64,000 nt of DNA from CAWCJL01 sp963795775. Lineage in GTDB: Bacteria; Acidobacteriota; Terriglobia; Terriglobales; Acidobacteriaceae. Positions 8,683 to 17,699 of the stretch are shown piece after piece (the first letter of the stretch is position 1; every line of letters begins with the position of its first letter). Where the stretch lies: contig CAWCJL010000004.1 in the NCBI GenBank assembly GCA_963795775.1, positions 310,001 to 374,000 on the forward strand, in the 5' to 3' direction. The notes below the pieces were generated by a model that saw nothing but the letters and a program-made list of their open reading frames with translations, was not told the DNA's origin and did no database searches. A program made the translations under genes and the position numbers.

Positions 8683-9868
8683 CTACCTCCGGTGCAGCAG
8701 CAATATCCCGATCACGATAAGCACCAACAGCAGGATTGCGTTCACGAACAGAAGCACAATGACGAGCCGATTCGGCTTGTTCGCGGGCTCCTTCGGAGCC
8801 TCGGCTGCAGGCGCTGGAGCGATTGCCAGGCCGGGCGCTTTGGGACTGCCCGCTGCGGCCACCCCTGCAGGCTTCGCGCTCTCGCGGTCACGAACCGCAC
8901 CGCCGTGCAGCACGCGTGTGAATTCACTGGCCCCTTGTAAGGGCTCGGGACGGAACGGGGGCGGTGCGACAGGAGGCACGTTCGGAGCTGAAGCCGGAGG
9001 GTGTTCGAGACTCCGCATCAGCCGCGTGAAGTCGCCGCCGCCGGACTGCAAATCCGTCCCGGCGGGCGACGGCGGGTACTTCGGTAATTCGAGATCGGGA
9101 CCGGTTACTTTCTGGATTGGCGCCCCTGCCGGCGACAGCCTTTCCGACGGACTCTTGCGTTCCGGAAACAGCGCTGAACAACTCCGTAAAGCTGCCGGCC
9201 TGCGACGGTTGGGGCCGGGACTCGTCAAAGGGACGGCTTCGCTCGGCAGAACTTTCGGACGGGTGCGTGCTTGGCGAGCCTGGCTGGGCAGGCCTGCTGA
9301 AGATATCCGTGATCCTACCCTGCTGCGCGGGTTTGGCGGAGCCCTGTGCGGGTGACTGCGCCGGCGGGACGGCTGACGGTGAGGCGGGGGCGCCGGGCTG
9401 TACCTTGATCTGCTCAAAAAGCTGGGTGAAAGTGCCGGGCTCTGCGGGCGGCTCTGCTTTGGGTGCAGGAGCTGCGGCCTGCGGCGCTGAACCTGCGGGC
9501 ATGGGCACTGTGGGTGCAATCGGCGTCTCGGCCGACGAGGCCTGCCGGGAAGAGATAGCACTGAAAAACTGGGTAAACTCTCCGACTTGCCCCGGCGTGG
9601 CTCGTTCCTGTGGCCGGCCTTCGGGCGGCGGTGAGCTTGGCCGCGCGACCGGAGTAAAGATCTGGGTGAACTCCCCGGGAACGGCCTGGGCGGGCTGAAG
9701 TGGTGCGCTGCTGCCTGAGGCCGCTGGCGTTCCTTCCTCGCGGGGGCGCAGGGATTGAAACATTCGCGTGAAATCGCCCGGGGATGACGAGCCGGCCTCA
9801 CTCGGACGCGGGGCTTCATCCTGCTTTTGATTGGGGGAGAGTGGCGGTTTTTCCGGGTTCTGCGGCAC
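8683..9868 (-). CDS. Tail-anchored Pro-rich protein with eight EFT-type motif repeats (apparent frameshift)
   Basis: No named family is recognised. From GTG 9868, and shifting one base at the C4 run 9123-9126, the product is 394 residues. It is disordered-looking Pro/Ala/Ser sequence carrying eight spaced copies of a short motif: GDFTRMF (31), GEFTQIF (65), GEFTQFF (96), GTFTQLF (145), GRITDIF (184), GSFTELF (225), GDFTRLM (about 278), SEFTRVL (about 314). It ends in one hydrophobic helix (about 368-391) plus HRR, so the C-terminus is a membrane tail anchor and the repeats face the cytoplasm. It lies antisense between two tssK genes. The repeats continue in the same style on both sides of the break, which supports one original gene. 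I infer a scaffold or adaptor with many identical docking peptides. The GTG start has GGAGT about 12 bases upstream; a GTG at 9882 is in the wrong frame for the repeats. Confidence 0.7.
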
Positions 9869-10137
9869 AGGGATGCATTCACTCCGATCGAGACAGCGTA
9901 AGTCTTAGCTCCACGGGATACAAGTGGACAGCGGAGCTACCGAGGTAAGGAAGAACTGGGATCCGCATTGAGCGTATCCGGCGTGCAGCCGCGTTCGTTG
10001 CATCGCGGAACGGCAGCGGCAGCGCGGAAACAGCATAGACCCGCGCCATACATTCGGATACGATGCACGTGCAGCGCCATTTCTGCTCACGCGCACTTCG
10101 TGGAAAGCGCCACCTTACTCAGCGGATATCCCTTAGG

Positions 10138-11493
10138 ATGAGACTTCTGTCGCACGTGGTGTGGTCAGAGGGCATGTACCTCAGCCCGCTCCACTTCCAG
10201 ACACAAAACCGGTACCAGGAAGATTCCTTCTCTTTCCTGGTCTCCAGCCTTTGGAGTCAGCCCTGGGGATTCTCGTACGTTGAATTCGATACGGAAGCCG
10301 TGCGCAATGGTCGCGCCTCGATCGTGAGGGCAGCGGGCATTCTTCCGGACGGCATGGTCTTCGATGTGCCAGCGTCAGATACCTTGCCCGAAGCACGCAT
10401 CCTTTCCACATTATTTGAACCGACGGATGCCTCGGTGCTGTTGTATCTCGCGGTTCCCTTGCGCACCGAAAGCGGTCAGTTGCTGGATCTGGTGAATGGG
10501 ACAGGGCAGCTTCGCTACTCGCTGGTGAAACGACCGGTTCGTGACGATACCAACGGTATCGACGTGCGCGATGTAGAGTTCGGCAGCAAGAATCTGCGGG
10601 TGGTTTCGGAGGCGGAGATTACGCCCGACCTGGTGACCCTTCCGCTGGCCCGCGTGCTGCGCGACGGAGCGGGTCAGTTCTTTTACGACCCAGACTTCAT
10701 TCCTCCGTGCCTGCATATTGGCGCCAGCGAACCGCTCATGCTTCTGCTCAAACGCCTGCTTGAAACCATTGGCGAGAAGATAGCCGCGCTTGCGCCGTCT
10801 GCTCACAGACAGGGCAAATTTGTTGCGGGAAGCTCCGCGCTGGACGTGTCGAGCTATTGGTTTCTGCACGCGCTCTCAAGTGCTGCCCCCGTACTACAAC
10901 ATCTTCACCGCACGCAGCAGGTGCCGCCTGAGCGTCTTTTCGAGGAACTCTCGCGGCTCGCCGGGGCACTGTGTACTTTTGCGGGGCGCTCCGAGTTGGC
11001 AGGCCTGCCTGCCTACGACCACCGGGATCCCGGGGCATGCTTTCGCGCGCTCGACCAGCACATCCGGCGTCATCTCGAGATCGTGGTGCCCACCAACTTC
11101 GTTGCCCTGCAATTTGCTCCCGCAGCGCCGTACATCCATGAAGCTGACGTAGCGGACGAGCGTTGTCTACGCCGGGCGCGGTGGATTTTTGGCATCCGCT
11201 CCTCGCTGGGCGAGGCCGACCTTGTCAGCATGGTGCCGCGATTGGTGAAGATCTGCTCAGCCCGCTTCGTGCCGGAACTGGTCCGCCGCGCACTGCCTGG
11301 CATGACGCTTCACCACTTGCCGGTGCCGCCCTCCGCCATCCGCGCGGAAGCAGACAAGCAGTATTTCGCGCTGGACCTCACCGGGCCCTGCTGGGAGCAC
11401 GTGCTGCAAACGCGCCGGGTGGGTGTATACGTGCCCGGCGAGATCGCCGGCTCCGAATTTGATCTGAGCATCATCGTCGAGACCGCCTCATGA
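10138..11493 (+). CDS. tssK: TssK (copy 2), T6SS baseplate-membrane connector paralogue
   Basis: 451 residues from ATG 10138, chosen because the protein then begins MRLLSHVVWSEGMYLSP, the canonical TssK start; an upstream in-frame start adds an unlikely leader. Matching points with copy 1 include EIVVPTNFVALQF (near 320) and LPVPPSAIRAEADKQYFAL (near 395-413). The two copies are clearly diverged paralogues, not a recent duplication. This copy is coupled to tssL by an ATGA overlap, so it is probably the one tied to the TssL-TssM membrane complex. Confidence 0.92.
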   Translation: MRLLSHVVWSEGMYLSPLHFQTQNRYQEDSFSFLVSSLWSQPWGFSYVEFDTEAVRNGRASIVRAAGILPDGMVFDVPASDTLPEARILSTLFEPTDASVLLYLAVPLRTESGQLLDLVNGTGQLRYSLVKRPVRDDTNGIDVRDVEFGSKNLRVVSEAEITPDLVTLPLARVLRDGAGQFFYDPDFIPPCLHIGASEPLMLLLKRLLETIGEKIAALAPSAHRQGKFVAGSSALDVSSYWFLHALSSAAPVLQHLHRTQQVPPERLFEELSRLAGALCTFAGRSELAGLPAYDHRDPGACFRALDQHIRRHLEIVVPTNFVALQFAPAAPYIHEADVADERCLRRARWIFGIRSSLGEADLVSMVPRLVKICSARFVPELVRRALPGMTLHHLPVPPSAIRAEADKQYFALDLTGPCWEHVLQTRRVGVYVPGEIAGSEFDLSIIVETAS

Positions 11494-12191
11494 GTGAACC
11501 TATTGCACCGCCCAGGGCAACCAGCAATCTTGCATACTGCTTTCAGGAAGTGCTCACGGCCATTCTGCGGCTGCGTTCCAATACACAGGCGATCCCTGAT
11601 GCCGAAGCCTTTCGCGCGCAGTTGCGGCGCCTGCTGCAGAATGCCATGCAGGACGCGCGCACGCTCGGATACAACACCCAATACATCCAAATGGCCGTGC
11701 TGGTCACTGTCGGCTTTCTGGATGAAACCGTGCTCAGCCTACCCAGCGCTGCCACCGGAGAATGGTCACGCAGGCCGTTGCAGGAAGAGCTGTTCGGGGG
11801 CCATCTGGCTGGGGAAACAGTGTTCACGAATGTGGCCACGCTGCTGAAGCAGCAGGACTCCGCGGAAGTGGCAGATGTTCTGGAGCTGCATTGCCTCTGC
11901 CTGGAACTGGGCTACAAGGGCCGGTACGCTTTTGGCAATGGCGGCGAACTACGCCAACTCATCCAGCTAAGTCGCGAGAAAATCGCACGTGCGCGGGGCA
12001 GGATGCCGCTCTTCCCTGCTCCTGCAGCCAGCACACCGTCGCAGCGCGAGAAGGCGGACCTGGTGAGCCGGAGCCTTCTGATTGCCGCCGTCCTGCTTGC
12101 CGTTCTCACGATCGCGGCCTTCGCCGGCTACGAATTCTCGCTCTCGGCAGGAGCTTCACGAGTCCAGAGCAGCAGCGCTGTTCTTCACTAG
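11490..12191 (+). CDS. tssL: TssL (DotU family), T6SS membrane-complex subunit
   Basis: 233 residues. The cytoplasmic hook domain has the DotU marks (QYIQMAVLVTVGFLDETVL about 64-82; LQEELFGGHLAGETVFTNV about 97-115; LELHCLCLELGYKGRYAF about 130-147). A single transmembrane helix follows near 195-215 and the protein ends soon after, so it lacks the periplasmic peptidoglycan-binding extension of some TssL proteins. It overlaps tssK copy 2 by four bases and precedes tssM by eight. Confidence 0.93.
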   Translation: MSEPIAPPRATSNLAYCFQEVLTAILRLRSNTQAIPDAEAFRAQLRRLLQNAMQDARTLGYNTQYIQMAVLVTVGFLDETVLSLPSAATGEWSRRPLQEELFGGHLAGETVFTNVATLLKQQDSAEVADVLELHCLCLELGYKGRYAFGNGGELRQLIQLSREKIARARGRMPLFPAPAASTPSQREKADLVSRSLLIAAVLLAVLTIAAFAGYEFSLSAGASRVQSSSAVLH

Positions 12192-12199
12192 GAATCCTT

Positions 12200-15100
12200 A
12201 TGCTTCTGTACGTTCTTGCGGCGCTTGGGTTTCTTTTCTCGCTCCTGCTCAGCTATGCTGTCGGGCTGATACCGCAGTTGCACGGCACCAGCCTGATCGC
12301 CGCCCGCATTGCGCTGGTGGTGCTCGGGATCATCGCCGCCGCACTGCTGATCTGGCTCGGGCGTAGGCGAGCGTCCGCTGGCACCAAAGGTCCGGACGGC
12401 AAGCGAGTGGATACCGCTGCTCTCGATGACCTGCTGCGCGAGGCAAATCGGAAGCTGGCTGCTTCGCCGCGCGCGGGCGCCCGCTCGCTTGAAGCATTGC
12501 CCCTAGTGTACGTTTTGGGAGACCCCAGCTCGGCGAAGACGACGGTCATTCTCAAATCAGGATTAGATCCGGAGCTGCTGGCCGGTCAGCTTTATCGCGA
12601 CAAGGACGTGATCGCTACCCCTGTCGCGAACATCTGGTATAGCGAGAACGCGGCCATTGTGGAAGCGGGCGAGGCATTGCGCACTGCACCCGCATTGTGG
12701 CACAGGCTGATCGCGCGGACTCGTCCCAAGGCACACCGCGCCGCGTTTTCCGGCGCGCCTTTTCGCGCGGCGGTGGTGTGCGTGAGTTGCGAACAGTTTC
12801 TCGGAGCGCAGACTACTGAATCAATACAGGCTGCGGCAGCAGCGACCGGCGAACGCCTGCGGCAACTTGCGAGGCAGCTTGGCACACAGCTTCCCATCTA
12901 CGTATTGTTCACCAAGCTCGATCGCGTTCCCGGATTCAGCGATTTCGTCCGCAACCTTTCAGCAGAAGAAGCCGCCGAGCTGTTGGGTGCAGTGCCCGAT
13001 CGCACGATGGACGGCGCCGGCCTGTATGCGGAAAACGCGACGGCGGGAACGGCGGCCGCGTACGACCAACTGGTTTTTGCGTTGGCTGGAGCAAGACTCG
13101 AAATCCTCGATCGAGAAACCGATGCAAGCCGCCTGGATGCCGCCTATGAGTTTCCTCGCGAGCTGCGCCGCTTTCGCAACCACCTGACCGCTTACCTGGT
13201 GGAACTCGTCCGGCCCAGCCACCTGGACAGCAATCCGTACCTGCGCGGCTTTTACTTCACCGGCGTTCGGGCCGTCGTGCTCCAGCAGCAGTCCGCCGCC
13301 GCTGCTGCGGTGCGAGCACCCCAGGTGAACGCAGATGCAACGACGATCTTCTCGGCACCTGCCGCCGCGCCGCAGCCATCGGCCACGTCCACCACCTTCA
13401 CAGAGAAGGTGGCGCAATGGACTTTTTTGCCGCGCTTTTTCCCCCAGGTGGTACTTGGGGATCGAAGGGCGCTCGAAGGGACGCGGCAAACACACTACGC
13501 CGCCCTCTTCCGCCGCCTGCTGTATGGAAGCATCGCGACCGCACTACTGGTCTATCTTGTGCTGTTGAGTATTTCCTATCTCAACAATCAGGCATTGGAG
13601 CGCCGCATCGAGGCAGCATCATCGGCGCTGGCCGCCATGCCATCGAGTGCCGGCGGCCTTGCCTCAGCGCAGCAGTTGCAGACACTCGATAATCTGCGCA
13701 CTGACCTTGTTCGGCTGGAAGGCTACCAGCAGCATGGCGCTCCCCTGAGCTATCGCTGGGGTCTCTATCGCGGAGACCTTCTGCTTGGCCCTGCGCGGGC
13801 CGTCTATTTCACTCATTTTCGGAACCTGCTGCTGAATCGAACGCAGGCCGATATTCTGGCCGCCATCGCTGCTCTTCCGCCAACGCCGGGACAGACGCCC
13901 GCACCCGGAGCCGATTACAACAGCATTTATGCTGCCCTGCGCGCGTACTTGATCACCACATCGAATCCGGAAAAAAGCACGGTGGAGTTTCTGCCGCCGG
14001 TGTTGCAGAAGTACTGGCAGAACGGCGCTACCCTGGAGAGCAGTGACCAGCAGCAGCTTGCGGACCGGCAGTTCGCGTTTTATTCTGCCGAGCTGCCGCA
14101 CGCAAACCCATTTTCCATTGCACCTGCAGAACAGGCAGTGGCGCATGCGCGCGCCTACCTTGCCAATTTCGGCGGCTTCGAACGCATATATCAAAGCATG
14201 CTCACGGCCGCCGAGAAGGTAGGGCCGTCGATCAACTTCAACGCGCAACATCCGCGTTCCGCTGAGACCGTGATAGAGCCGCACATAGTTCCCGCCGCGT
14301 TCACCAGGTCTGGATTCAGCTTCATGCAGGATGCACTCGCGCATGCGGAACGGTATTTCAGTGGAGAAGCCTGGGTGCTGGGGGATCAGGCACCACCCTC
14401 GATCGATCCGGGCACGCTCAAGGCGCAGCTCGCGGCGCGTTACGTGGCCGACTACATCTCCCAGTGGAGAGCATTTCTCAAGGATGCGGCGGTGGTGCGC
14501 TACCGCTCTCTGCAGGATGCCGGCACCAAGCTCACCATGCTTGCCAGCAACAACTCTCCCCTGCTTGCGCTCATCTACACGGTCTCGCAGAACACAACAG
14601 TTCCCAATCCGGAGATTTCCGCCGCATTTCAGGCTCCGCAGGCCCTGATACCCGGGCAGAGCACGGAGCAGTACATTACGCCAGCCGATAAGAGCTATGT
14701 GGATTCGTTGCTCGCTCTGAACAGCGCGATCAGCCAGGTCACCCAGAACCCGGCCGGCGCAAACGATCCTGCCGCTGCTCTACCGGTAAGCACTGCAGCC
14801 GCGGCCGCGACGCTTGCTGCGCAGCAGACCGCGCAGGCGTTCCACATCGATGGGCAGGGCCACGTGGACGCGATCACGCTTGCGCTCATGGAAGCTCCCA
14901 TTACCGGCGCGCAGGCGCTGGTGCGCGGACTGGGGCCGGCGCAGGCAAATGCGGGAGGCAAGAGCTTCTGTTCCGCATTCACCGCAGTTTTTCAAAAGAT
15001 CCCGTTCAACCTGAAGGGTACGGTACAAGCCACGCCAGCGGAGGTTTCCGCGCTGCTGCAACCCGGAACGGGCGCACTCTGGCAGTTCTACAACGCCAAT

Positions 15101-15634
15101 TTGAAGTCGCTGTTGGTGCAGCAGGGAGCTGGATACGTAACCGCGCCCAATCCGCCGATGCAGGTCAATCCGGCATTCACTAGGTTCTTCAGCCGCGCCG
15201 CCGAGTTATCCCAGGAGATGTTTCCGCCGGGCGCAACCGGCCCTGCTCTCACTTTTATGCTGCGCAATGTGCCCACAACCGGAATCGAAAGCACGTTACT
15301 GCGGGTGGACTCGCAAACATTGAGCAACACGGAAACACAGAAGCAGTTCAACTGGTCCGCGCAAACCGCCAGCCAGGCCGGCCTGACAGCGAATAATCTT
15401 CCCCTCACGTTTAACGGTACCTGGGCCGTCTTCGAGCTATTCAATAAGGCGCGGGTGCAGAAGACCGGGGCCGGTTATGAGCTCAGCTTCCCGCTCGAAG
15501 TAGCCAGCACTCCCGTGAAGGCGCCGGATGGGACACCGCTGGTGGTGAAGTACGAACTGTCGGGCTCTGGAGCTGACGTGCTTGCGCCGGGCGCGCTGAG
15601 TCATATGCAATGTGTCAGCAATGTAGCACGCTGA
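12200..15634 (+). CDS. tssM: TssM (IcmF family), T6SS inner-membrane core protein
   Basis: 1144 residues from ATG 12200, a normal TssM length; the earlier open frame overlaps tssL and is rejected. Two N-terminal membrane helices (about 2-23 and 35-53), a cytoplasmic NTPase-like domain, a third helix near 445-465, and a long periplasmic part. The Walker A position reads GDPSSAKT (107-114): the usual Gly before Lys is Ala, so nucleotide binding may be weak. TssM spans the envelope and, with TssL and TssJ, forms the docking complex; no tssJ lipoprotein gene is visible here. Confidence 0.93.
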   Translation: MLLYVLAALGFLFSLLLSYAVGLIPQLHGTSLIAARIALVVLGIIAAALLIWLGRRRASAGTKGPDGKRVDTAALDDLLREANRKLAASPRAGARSLEALPLVYVLGDPSSAKTTVILKSGLDPELLAGQLYRDKDVIATPVANIWYSENAAIVEAGEALRTAPALWHRLIARTRPKAHRAAFSGAPFRAAVVCVSCEQFLGAQTTESIQAAAAATGERLRQLARQLGTQLPIYVLFTKLDRVPGFSDFVRNLSAEEAAELLGAVPDRTMDGAGLYAENATAGTAAAYDQLVFALAGARLEILDRETDASRLDAAYEFPRELRRFRNHLTAYLVELVRPSHLDSNPYLRGFYFTGVRAVVLQQQSAAAAAVRAPQVNADATTIFSAPAAAPQPSATSTTFTEKVAQWTFLPRFFPQVVLGDRRALEGTRQTHYAALFRRLLYGSIATALLVYLVLLSISYLNNQALERRIEAASSALAAMPSSAGGLASAQQLQTLDNLRTDLVRLEGYQQHGAPLSYRWGLYRGDLLLGPARAVYFTHFRNLLLNRTQADILAAIAALPPTPGQTPAPGADYNSIYAALRAYLITTSNPEKSTVEFLPPVLQKYWQNGATLESSDQQQLADRQFAFYSAELPHANPFSIAPAEQAVAHARAYLANFGGFERIYQSMLTAAEKVGPSINFNAQHPRSAETVIEPHIVPAAFTRSGFSFMQDALAHAERYFSGEAWVLGDQAPPSIDPGTLKAQLAARYVADYISQWRAFLKDAAVVRYRSLQDAGTKLTMLASNNSPLLALIYTVSQNTTVPNPEISAAFQAPQALIPGQSTEQYITPADKSYVDSLLALNSAISQVTQNPAGANDPAAALPVSTAAAAATLAAQQTAQAFHIDGQGHVDAITLALMEAPITGAQALVRGLGPAQANAGGKSFCSAFTAVFQKIPFNLKGTVQATPAEVSALLQPGTGALWQFYNANLKSLLVQQGAGYVTAPNPPMQVNPAFTRFFSRAAELSQEMFPPGATGPALTFMLRNVPTTGIESTLLRVDSQTLSNTETQKQFNWSAQTASQAGLTANNLPLTFNGTWAVFELFNKARVQKTGAGYELSFPLEVASTPVKAPDGTPLVVKYELSGSGADVLAPGALSHMQCVSNVAR

Positions 15635-15697
15635 TTGTTTACTGAAGTCGCAAGTTCCACAGGAGTGATTCCGAGTCCGCAAAGGGGGACAGCAGAC

Positions 15698-16717
15698 ATG
15701 CCGCATATAGATTTCTTCCGCAAGCGCACTGAACGGGAACGAGCCCAGGTCCTGGCCCGTCTGGCGGCGTCTGAAACCGCCTCCATGATCAGCAGCGCGG
15801 TCGATCAGTCCAGCGTGCAGGACCGGGCGAAGGCGATTCAGCGGCTCGCGAAGCTTTCCGGCTTCACGGATCAGCAAACGTTGGGCGAATTGCTGGACAT
15901 CACTCTGCAGTGGCTCAGGGAGTGTCCGCTGAACATCAATTTCAACTCCAAAGACTTTTTTAGCGCGCCTGTGAGCGGCGGCAAGTACATGACGAAGTTC
16001 GAGGAAATGCGCCAGGCTGGGGGCCCGGTGCCTGCGAACCCGAAAGGCTCCACACGGGACGTTGCTGAACAAAAGATGTTCGGTTACGAGCGCAAGGGCC
16101 CGGCCGCTCCTGACCCCACGGACAAGGGCCTGACGGAGGCGGGAAATCGTATCCAGGCCTTTGGAGATATGAACAGCCCGGACTTCCAGGGCGCCATCCG
16201 GCCCAAGTACTGCACGCTCAACGTATGGAAGGCCCTGGACGGGAGCGGGGCCCAGTGGGGCAGGTCGTTTTTCGTCCTCAAGGATTATCTGAAGACGACC
16301 TCCTCTTTCGTGCACACCGATTCCTTCGATTTCACCAGCTCCAGCACCATGTGGGACCCGCTGAGCCAAAGGCCGATCGCGGCCGATACCGCGAACGTCA
16401 GCGGCACCGTTTCTACTTACACGAATATGAGCCGCCTGGTTATCTATGCCAGCGACAATCTGCTTGAGTCCATCGTTGACTGCGCAGTGGGGGCGACGTT
16501 GCCCGATCAGCCCTATGCGGCGCTCAAGGCCCGCTATCAGTTAGGCCCGACGTTGTATGTGGAGGCGCACGTCCATGGCGAGATCCACTTTGGCCGCGAC
16601 ATCGCGGAGCTTAAGGTGTCTACGGATGAAGTAGGTTCCGCGCGCGATCCCGCAGCCATTAAAGCCAACCTCGCGTCCTTCTCCGGCCGCTACGGGATTC
16701 CGCTCAGTTATTACTGA
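15698..16717 (+). CDS. DUF3626-like protein, possible T6SS-linked effector
   Basis: 339 residues from ATG 15698, preceded by an AAAGGGGG Shine-Dalgarno-like run; the earlier in-frame start lacks one. From memory, the C-terminal half resembles DUF3626: a RPKYCTLNVW segment (168-177), WGRSFFVLKDYLKTTSSF (187-204), HTDSFDF (206-212) and YVEAHVHGEIHFGRDIAEL (287-305). Function of that family is not established. No signal peptide or membrane helix. It is 63 bases downstream of tssM and on the same strand, the place where cargo or accessory genes often sit. No immunity-like small gene follows; the next gene is a membrane sensor. Effector status is inference only. Confidence 0.5.
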   Translation: MPHIDFFRKRTERERAQVLARLAASETASMISSAVDQSSVQDRAKAIQRLAKLSGFTDQQTLGELLDITLQWLRECPLNINFNSKDFFSAPVSGGKYMTKFEEMRQAGGPVPANPKGSTRDVAEQKMFGYERKGPAAPDPTDKGLTEAGNRIQAFGDMNSPDFQGAIRPKYCTLNVWKALDGSGAQWGRSFFVLKDYLKTTSSFVHTDSFDFTSSSTMWDPLSQRPIAADTANVSGTVSTYTNMSRLVIYASDNLLESIVDCAVGATLPDQPYAALKARYQLGPTLYVEAHVHGEIHFGRDIAELKVSTDEVGSARDPAAIKANLASFSGRYGIPLSYY

Positions 16718-16776
16718 GTTGACGAGCACCGGTCGCTTCCCATCTGCAAAACGAAACTGCTCAAAGGAGACCTGAA

Positions 16777-17652
16777 TTGAAGCTCCTCGTTAAGTTCAAT
16801 CTGGTGCTGTTTATCGTCTTCGGCATCGGCATGTACCTGATATACAGCAATGCGAAAACATTCCTGATCAATAGCGCGAAGCGGGAGGTCTTGAACCAGG
16901 CGAAGCTGATGAGCGCGAGCGCCAGCGCCACAAAGGATTACACGGACCAGCAGATCAGTCCGGTCCTGGAGAAGACGCCGCAGCACGCCGACAACTTCCT
17001 TCCGCAGACCATTCCCTTCTATGCAGCAACCGTAACGTTCAACTATCTCCGGAAGATTTACCCGGACTACACGCTCCGGGAAGCCGCCCTGAATCCCACG
17101 AACCTGAGCGACCGCGCCACTGACTGGGAAGCGGATTTGATCAACTACTTCCGCAATAACCCGAATAAGTCAGAGATTGTGGGTGAGCGCTCCACCGCCA
17201 CGGGTCAGGCCCTGTACGTTGCTACTCCGATTGCAGCGCAGGGTGGCTGCCTTCACTGCCATAGCCAGCCCAGCGTCGCACCCGCCGCCATGGTGAAACG
17301 CTATGGAAGTCAAAACGGATTCGGCTGGCACCCGGACGAGATCGTGGCTTCGCAGGTGATTTCCATTCCCATGTCCGTGCCCATCCGGCTGGCAAACGAG
17401 GGATTGCGCAACCTGCTGATCAGCCTGGGGCTCATCTTCCTATGCACCATCGCGATGATCGATCTTGCGATGTACCTGATCGTCATACGGCCCCTGCGCC
17501 GGGTGTCCGAGACCGCTGATCGCATCAGCAAGGGCGAAGTAGACCTGCCACCGCTCGAAGTGAAGGGTAAGGATGAAATTGCGCAGGTGACGGCGTCTTT
17601 CAACCGCATGCACACCAGCCTGATCAAAGCATTCGAAATGCTGAACGGTTAG
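16777..17652 (+). CDS. c-type haem DUF3365 sensor protein with HAMP domain
   Basis: 291 residues from a TTG start, chosen because AAAGGAGA lies seven bases upstream. An N-terminal membrane helix (about 4-23) is followed by a periplasmic Tll0287-like (DUF3365) domain with a CLHCH haem-attachment motif (158-162). A second helix (about 213-236) leads into a HAMP linker (RPLRRVSETADRISKGEVD about 239-257). The protein stops about 15 residues after HAMP, with no kinase, cyclase or methyl-accepting domain. In the family such proteins sense redox or gaseous ligands. The output partner is missing here; the convergent Ser/Thr kinase next door is one candidate. Confidence 0.82.
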   Translation: MKLLVKFNLVLFIVFGIGMYLIYSNAKTFLINSAKREVLNQAKLMSASASATKDYTDQQISPVLEKTPQHADNFLPQTIPFYAATVTFNYLRKIYPDYTLREAALNPTNLSDRATDWEADLINYFRNNPNKSEIVGERSTATGQALYVATPIAAQGGCLHCHSQPSVAPAAMVKRYGSQNGFGWHPDEIVASQVISIPMSVPIRLANEGLRNLLISLGLIFLCTIAMIDLAMYLIVIRPLRRVSETADRISKGEVDLPPLEVKGKDEIAQVTASFNRMHTSLIKAFEMLNG

Positions 17653-17699
17653 ATCCGGGGAGAGGCCGCGTTCCGCAGAAACGACTTGAAGGCTGACGA

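Noticed and set aside
8938..9120. Arg-rich tail after the break in the first frame of the repeat gene
   Set aside because: No motifs in it; the motifs and membrane helix continue in the other frame.
9132..9882. Basic Pro/Arg-rich reading upstream in the second frame of the repeat gene
   Set aside because: The EFT motifs before 9126 are in the other frame; this reading looks like out-of-frame noise until about 9126.
15698..17652. Effector-immunity pair made of the DUF3626-like gene and the haem sensor
   Set aside because: The second gene is a complete DUF3365-HAMP sensor with its own haem site, not an immunity-like protein.
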